64,000 nt of DNA from NCBI RefSeq assembly GCF_900547735.1, contig NZ_URHZ01000006.1, positions 37,333-101,332 of the forward strand, written 5' to 3'. The notes below the pieces were generated by a model. The model searched no databases, had not been told where the DNA came from, and worked only from the letters and a program-made list of their open reading frames with translations. Shown here piece by piece: positions 59,901 to 64,000 of the stretch; position 1 is the stretch's first letter; each line of letters begins with the position of its first letter. The stretch is from an uncultured Clostridium sp. GTDB taxonomy: Bacteria; Bacillota; Clostridia; Lachnospirales; Lachnospiraceae. The position numbers and the translations under genes were made by a program.

Positions 59901-61155
59901 CCAGAATACAGTCCACATTCGGCTCGAAAGCCGCGGCCGCATAGTAGTGGGAGATGGTCTCAACCTCGCCCTCATCCAGCATCAGCGCCGCCTTTAACAG
60001 CGCCTCGCCGTAGCCGGTGGAACAGGAATATACGATGTTTGCCTTTTCGGGAAGAATCTCATGGATCTCCTTCATGGCGCGGATTGCGGTCGCCAGCGGG
60101 CTTCCGTTATTGTTGCTGTAGAAATGATACAGGAGAGCTCCGTCCTCGCTGACCAGGGCCACCTTTGTGGTGGTGGAACCGGCGTCGATGCCGAGATAGC
60201 AGTTGCCCTCATAGGCCGATAAATCGGCTTTTCTCACATTGTGGCTCTCATGGCGCTTTGTGAACTCGTCGTATGCCTCATGGTTTTCAAAGAGAGGCTC
60301 CATACGGTTGACTTCAAAGTCCATCCTGATGCCGTGGGAGAGACGTTCAATCATATCTTCGAGTGTTACCGTAGCCTTACCTTCCGAGTTCATGGCAGCT
60401 CCCACGGCGGCAAAAAGATGCGAGTGGGATGGGGCAATGATCTGGTCTTCGCCCAGATTCAGTGTCCGGATAAATGCCGCGCGCAGCTCGGACAGGAAGT
60501 GGAGCGGTCCGCCGAGGAATGCCACGTTGCCGCGGATTGGTTTGCCGCAGGCCAGGCCGCTGATTGTCTGGTTAACAACCGCCTGGAAAATAGAGGCGGA
60601 GAGATCTTCCTTCGTGGCGCCCTCGTTAATGAGCGGCTGGATGTCGGATTTTGCAAAGACACCGCAGCGGGCGGCAATCGGGTAGATGGATTTATAGTTT
60701 TTGGCGTAATCGTTCAGGCCGGATGCGTCTGTCTGAAGCAGAGAGGCCATCTGGTCAATAAAAGAGCCGGTACCCCCGGCGCAGATTCCGTTCATCCGCT
60801 GATCGATACCACCGGTGAAATAAATTATTTTGGCGTCTTCTCCGCCTAGCTCGATGGCAACATCGGTCTGGGGAGCAAAGTCTTTTAAGGATGTGGCTAC
60901 GGCTACGACTTCCTGGACAAATGGAACACCCAGATGTTTGGATAGTGTCAGACCGCCTGAACCTGTAATCATTGGTTCTACATTCAGATTGCCCAGAGTA
61001 TCGGCGCCCTTTTTCAGAAGACCCGAGAGGGTTTCCTGGATATTGGCAAAATGACGCTCGTAATCGGCAAAGAGAATTTCGCCCGCATCGTCAATGATGG
61101 AGATTTTTACTGTGGTGGAACCTATGTCGATTCCTAATCTTTTATTAGAATTCAT
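56908..61155 (-). CDS. Giant acyl-CoA dehydratase activase (double BadF/HgdC ATPase plus DUF2229/HgdB-like)
   Basis: The product of about 1415 residues contains two HgdC-like ATPase domains (from about 6, IDIGSTTVK, and from about 318, LGIDAGSTTTK). Each has the Cys pair expected to hold a 4Fe-4S cluster (Cys125 and Cys164 in the first; NEACSSGCGSF and LGTRCTVF in the second). Then follow a DUF2229-type region (about 640-900) and an HgdB-like dehydratase-subunit region with many Cys residues. Such proteins pass high-energy electrons, driven by ATP, to a radical dehydratase or a related reductase. The target is not in this window. The ATG at 61155 is preferred: the promoter at 61210-61238 would start RNA only about 6 nt before the alternative ATG at 61197. 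Confidence 0.88.
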   Translation of the reverse strand: MNSNKRLGIDIGSTTVKISIIDDAGEILFADYERHFANIQETLSGLLKKGADTLGNLNVEPMITGSGGLTLSKHLGVPFVQEVVAVATSLKDFAPQTDVAIELGGEDAKIIYFTGGIDQRMNGICAGGTGSFIDQMASLLQTDASGLNDYAKNYKSIYPIAARCGVFAKSDIQPLINEGATKEDLSASIFQAVVNQTISGLACGKPIRGNVAFLGGPLHFLSELRAAFIRTLNLGEDQIIAPSHSHLFAAVGAAMNSEGKATVTLEDMIERLSHGIRMDFEVNRMEPLFENHEAYDEFTKRHESHNVRKADLSAYEGNCYLGIDAGSTTTKVALVSEDGALLYHFYSNNNGSPLATAIRAMKEIHEILPEKANIVYSCSTGYGEALLKAALMLDEGEVETISHYYAAAAFEPNVDCILDIGGQDMKCIKIKDGTVDSVQLNEACSSGCGSFIETFAKSLNYSVIDFAKEALFAKNPTDLGTRCTVFMNSNVKQAQKEGATVSDISAGLAYSVIKNALFKVIKITSAEDLGHHVVVQGGTFYNDAVLRSFEKIAGCEAVRPDIAGIMGAFGAALIARERYDESKTTTMLPMDKILNLSYETKMARCQGCTNHCVLTINRFDGGRQYVSGNRCERGLGGTRAKRDVPNLFDYKYHRMFDFEPLTADMAPRGTVGIPRVLNMYENYPFWAVFFKALGFRTVLSPQSTRKIYELGIETIPSESECYPAKLVHGHIQWLIKQGIEYIFYPCIPYERNETPDAGNHFNCPMVTSYAENIKNNVEELTEHRVKFSNPFMAFTDEEILTKRLIEVFREDFSIPEQEIRDAAKKGWKELIDSRKDMEKKGEEVLKWMKETGHHGIVLAGRPYHVDPEINHGIPELITSYGFAVLTEDAVSHMGRVDRPLIVTDQWMYHSRLYEAACFVKNQPNLDLIQLNSFGCGLDAVTTDQVNDILTRSGKIYTLLKIDEVNNLGAARIRVRSLISAIRVREMKHYHKSAVSSAYSRVFFTKEMKKDYTILCPQMSPIHFELIEKAVRSFGYKLEVLQNADRRAVDTGLKYVNNDACYPSLIVVGQIMDALLSGKYDLNRTAVIMSQTGGGCRASNYIGFIRRALERAGMPQIPVISLNANGMETNPGFKITLPLITKAMQAVVYGDLFMRVLYATRPYEAKPGSANALHEKWRDICQKSLSKRAPNMMEFNKNLRGIIKDFDELPRRNVVKPKVGIVGEILVKFSPLANNHVVDLLESEGAEAVMPDLMDFLLYCFYNSNFKADNLGGKRSSAYLCNMGISLLEYFRRTSRKALERSVHFMPPAKIDDLASMAAHYVSIGNQTGEGWFLTGEMLELIKSGTKNIICTQPFGCLPNHIVGKGVIKELRRSHPEANIIAIDYDPGASEVNQLNRIKLMLATAQKNIGKPGEVS

Positions 61156-61209
61156 GATCAGTCGGGGATTACCCCTTCCCTCCTTTGTATTACACATGTA
61201 TTCGGCCTA

Positions 61210-61238
61210 AGTTTAACATAGAATAGGAAAGAAAACAA
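61210..61238 (-). promoter_or_regulatory. Promoter of the activase gene
   Basis: On the minus strand: TTGTTT, 17-bp spacer, TAAACT. Moderate match. Confidence 0.5.
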
Positions 61239-61470
61239 TTGATCCTATGCGTTAAAAAGCCGCTAAAAAACGCGCTTATTTGTTAATTCTGCCTATTGCG
61301 GACGACATTTGGAAGAAAGGCAGAAGCGTTGTTAAAACGGTGTTACAAAGCAGTTAATGCCGGTCGAAAAAAGGGGTAAAAAGACGCTTTTTGTCCGCTG
61401 CCGCCGGTCGGAATATGGGAGGTCTTCGAACCGCTTTCCGGGTCTGCTTATTGTATACATTTAAATACAT

Positions 61471-61499
61471 TTGACAAAGCAGGCACCGGTATCTATAAT
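61471..61499 (+). promoter_or_regulatory. Promoter of the rhomboid-like gene
   Basis: TTGACA, 17-bp spacer, TATAAT, perfect consensus. A small hairpin AAAAGGC/GCCTTTT lies in the leader at about 61508-61530. The remaining 61239-61470 shows no gene. Confidence 0.85.
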
Positions 61500-61552
61500 T
61501 AGAATTCAAAAGGCATTTTTGCGGCCTTTTAATGAAGAAAAGGATGTGAACT

Positions 61553-62398
61553 ATGAACTTTTTTAGGAAAATGGAATATAAGTACGGGAAGTATGCAATC
61601 CGCAATCTGATGTACTATATTATCATCATGTATCTGGCAGGGATTCTGCTGAATCTGATTAACCCGATGTTCTATTATATGTACCTGTCCCTGGATGCAG
61701 GAGCCATTCTTCGCGGCCAGGTGTGGAGAATCGTGACGTTTTTAATCTGCCCGCCCGCATCGGGAATTTTGTTTAACCTGATTGCAATGTATCTTTACTA
61801 TTCGCTGGGAACGACGCTGGAGCGCACTTGGGGAGCATTCCGGTTCAACGTTTATTTCTTTATGGGAGTTCTCGGCCATGTTCTGGCGGCATTTATCATT
61901 TATTTTGTGACGGGGGTTTCCTATCCGCTGACCACGTATTACCTGAATGAGTCTCTTTTGCTGGCATTTGCGGCCACATTTCCGGAGATGCAGTTCTGGC
62001 TCATGGGAATCCTGCCGATTAAGGCAAAATGGCTTGGTATCTTTATCGGGGCCCAGTTCGTCTATGATTTCTTTTTCGGAGGAATCGTTTCCAGGATTGG
62101 AATCGGCCTGTCCATGCTGAACTTTGTGATTTTCTTCCTGATGACGAGAAACTACAGGCAGATTAATCCGAAAGAAGTGAAGAGAAAGCAGGAATTTAAA
62201 TCCCAGATGAAGAAGGCCGAGGTGCAGAAGATTATTCTGTCCCATCATAAATGCGCCGTATGCGGAAGAACGGAGAAGGACAATCCGGGCCTGGAATTCA
62301 GGTACTGTTCAAAATGCGCGGGCGGCCTTGAATATTGCATGGATCATTTATATACTCATAAACATGTAAGTGAAGAAGAGCTGAAAGAAATGCAGTAA
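61553..62398 (+). CDS. Rhomboid-like membrane protein with C-terminal zinc ribbon
   Basis: The 281-residue protein has about six membrane helices in a rhomboid/derlin-like arrangement (WRIVTFLICPP, then NLIAMYLYYSLGTTLERTWG) and a soluble C-terminus with two paired Cys motifs (CAVCGR and CSKC, about 240-263) plus CMDHLYTHKH, suggesting a zinc ribbon. The rhomboid catalytic GxSG is not visible; the matching position reads LNESLLL. It may be a non-proteolytic relative that handles membrane proteins. It has its own strong promoter and lies 76 bp before pyruvate kinase. Confidence 0.8.
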   Translation: MNFFRKMEYKYGKYAIRNLMYYIIIMYLAGILLNLINPMFYYMYLSLDAGAILRGQVWRIVTFLICPPASGILFNLIAMYLYYSLGTTLERTWGAFRFNVYFFMGVLGHVLAAFIIYFVTGVSYPLTTYYLNESLLLAFAATFPEMQFWLMGILPIKAKWLGIFIGAQFVYDFFFGGIVSRIGIGLSMLNFVIFFLMTRNYRQINPKEVKRKQEFKSQMKKAEVQKIILSHHKCAVCGRTEKDNPGLEFRYCSKCAGGLEYCMDHLYTHKHVSEEELKEMQ

Positions 62399-62474
62399 CA
62401 TAGGTTATATTATATTTAGAATAGAGAAAAGACCTGAAAAAGATGCAAAACGGTGACAGGAGGAATATTGACCG

Positions 62475-63911
62475 ATGAAGAAAACAAAGATTATCTGTAC
62501 CATGGGGCCGAATACCAACGACAGGGAAGTGATGAAACAGCTTGCCTTAAACGGTATGGATGTAGCCAGATTTAACTTCTCGCATGGGGACTACGAGGAG
62601 CATATGGGACGCCTCAGAATTCTTGAAAGCGTCAGGGAAGAGCTGGATCTTCCGATTGCAGCCCTGCTTGACACAAAGGGGCCGGAGATCCGTACCGGAA
62701 AACTGAAAGACGGCCGTAAGGTTATGCTGAAAGAAGGGGAAACATACATCCTCACAACAGAAGAAATCGTTGGGGATGATAAGAAAGGATATATCAACTA
62801 TTCGGGTCTTGTGGAAGACGTGAAGAAAGGCGACAAGATTCTGATCGACGACGGACTGATTGAACTGGACGTCGAAGCGGTAAACGGCCGGGAGATTGTC
62901 TGTACGATCGTCAACGGAGGGGAACTGGGAGAGCAGAAGGGCGTCAATGTCCCGAATGTAAAAATCAAGCTTCCGGCCCTGACGGATAAAGATAAGGATG
63001 ACATCCGCTTCGGTATCGAGGCGCGTTTTGACTTTGTCGCAGCCTCCTTTGTAAGGAACGCGGACGCTATCAGGGAGATTCGCCGGATTATCGAGGACGG
63101 CGGCTCCACGATGCAGATTATTGCAAAGATTGAGAATGCAGAGGGAATCGAGAATATCGATGAGATTATTGAGGCAAGCGACGGCGTCATGGTTGCCCGC
63201 GGAGACATGGGCGTCGAGATTCCGGCCGAGAAAGTTCCCTATATCCAGAAGATGCTGATTCGAAAATGTAATGAGGCCTGCAAGGTCGTTATCACGGCCA
63301 CCCAGATGCTGGATTCCATGATCCGGAACCCGAGACCAACGCGTGCGGAGGTGACGGACGTTGCCAATGCCGTATACGACGGAACGGATGCCGTGATGCT
63401 GTCGGGAGAGACGGCTATGGGCCATTATCCTGTGGAAGCAGTCAGGATGATGAGCCAGATTGTGGAAGATTCCGAGAAACATCTCGATTACCTTTCCTAT
63501 CAGAAGAGAAAAGTCAGCGCGGAGAATGTAAAGAACATCTCCAACGCCGTCTGCTATTCCTCCGTATCCACCGCCCATGATCTGGGAGCCCGCGTCATTG
63601 TGGCGCCGAGTATCAGCGGATTTACGACCAGGATGCTTTCCAAATGGCGCCCGAATGCAATTATCGCAGGACTTTCCCCGAGCATGTCGGCCGTAAGGCA
63701 GATGCAGCTCTACTGGGGAGTAAAACCGTTCCACGCCAAACGCGCCGAGTCAACCGACGTTCTGATCTATTCTTCGATTGAGCTTCTGAAGGAGAAGAAG
63801 ATTGTAGAAACGGGAGATATTGTCGTAGCGACGGCAGGCGTTGTGACATATGCCAACCGCCATTCACCGGCAGCGGATACGAATATTATGCGTGTGGTGG
63901 AGGTCGATTGA
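62475..63911 (+). CDS. pyk: Pyruvate kinase
   Basis: The 478-residue protein has all the family marks: KIICTMGPNTND at the start, LLDTKGPEIRTG, the metal and catalytic region IIAKIENAEGIENIDEI (about 220-236) and MVARGDMGVEIP, then the allosteric C-terminal domain. It makes pyruvate and ATP from phosphoenolpyruvate in glycolysis. It lacks the extra PEP-utiliser domain that some Bacillus forms carry. The start follows AGGAGG. It may be co-transcribed with the rhomboid-like gene. Confidence 0.96.
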   Translation: MKKTKIICTMGPNTNDREVMKQLALNGMDVARFNFSHGDYEEHMGRLRILESVREELDLPIAALLDTKGPEIRTGKLKDGRKVMLKEGETYILTTEEIVGDDKKGYINYSGLVEDVKKGDKILIDDGLIELDVEAVNGREIVCTIVNGGELGEQKGVNVPNVKIKLPALTDKDKDDIRFGIEARFDFVAASFVRNADAIREIRRIIEDGGSTMQIIAKIENAEGIENIDEIIEASDGVMVARGDMGVEIPAEKVPYIQKMLIRKCNEACKVVITATQMLDSMIRNPRPTRAEVTDVANAVYDGTDAVMLSGETAMGHYPVEAVRMMSQIVEDSEKHLDYLSYQKRKVSAENVKNISNAVCYSSVSTAHDLGARVIVAPSISGFTTRMLSKWRPNAIIAGLSPSMSAVRQMQLYWGVKPFHAKRAESTDVLIYSSIELLKEKKIVETGDIVVATAGVVTYANRHSPAADTNIMRVVEVD

Positions 63912-63917
63912 GGATTT

Positions 63918-64000
63918 AACTGAGGTGAGGAGGACGCGTCCGGAACGGACCATGTCCGGTGTGGTGAGGGGGCTGGCTGAGTCTTTTGTCCCCTATTGGA
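63918..64000 (-). ncRNA. Element L, copy 4: partial, cut by the window edge
   Basis: On the minus strand the visible part reads GGGGACAAAAGACTCAGCC, then CCCCCTCACCACACC and CGTCCTCCTCACCTCAGTT. These match the 3' third of the other copies (GGGACTGAAGACTCA, CCCTCTCACCATCCC, CGTTCTCATTTCTCAA). It begins 6 bp after the pyk stop. The outer-stem partner lies outside the window. Confidence 0.65.

Noticed and set aside
62547..63734. A 395-codon open frame on the minus strand opposite pyruvate kinase
   Set aside because: It is fully antisense to a clear pyk gene, and the product has no family features.

Overview
The window reads as a chromosomal segment from a Gram-positive, spore-forming Clostridia species of the Lachnospiraceae type (for example relatives of Clostridium symbiosum). 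This is inferred from strong GGAGG ribosome-binding sites, moderate GC, SpoIIM, RecX/KtrAB/RNase Y proteins of Firmicutes type, a Firmicutes-type LexA box, choline-binding-type surface proteins and a giant 2-hydroxyacyl-CoA dehydratase activase. No rRNA, tRNA, CRISPR array or prophage was seen.

Layout. 1-9.6 kb: a partial PurF-like protein lacking the usual catalytic cysteine, a secreted deacetylase, a subtilase, guaB, a tetrahydrofolate riboswitch driving folT-folC and a metallo-hydrolase, and a UppS-like prenyltransferase. 9.9-16.2 kb: ktrB-ktrA, the LexA-controlled recA, recX and rny. 16.2-26.8 kb: an MFS transporter with a two-lobed esterase, a small secreted protein beside an OmpR-type two-component system, a TraX-like protein, a Crp/Fnr regulator, a methyltransferase, a secreted cell-wall-binding protein and proC. 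27-37.4 kb is a surface and signalling island: a minus-strand operon encodes a LytTR regulator, a large anchored surface protein and a GHKL kinase. Facing away from it is a second LytTR regulator, then a BspA-like leucine-rich surface protein and a second copy of the secreted cell-wall-binding protein. 37.4-39.8 kb: nudix, spoIIM, xerD. 39.9-45.8 kb: a GntP permease, a LysR regulator and a hydroxyacid dehydrogenase/FAH/SDR operon, apparently sharing one operator. 46.6-55.7 kb: an efflux locus (two-component system, membrane fusion protein, RND pump, two TolC-like proteins). 56-64 kb: a secreted protein, the giant activase, a rhomboid-like protein with a zinc ribbon, and pyruvate kinase.

The most unusual content is not protein-coding. 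A roughly 370-nt element (called element L here) occurs three times in full (45763-46122 minus, 46265-46640 plus, 55766-56136 plus) and once cut off at the right edge (63918-64000 minus). Its copies keep the same nested stems while the stem sequences change on both sides, which points to a multicopy structured RNA. Two smaller repeat families, R1/R2 and R3, also show compensatory stem changes. All pairings were done by eye, and no database search was possible.
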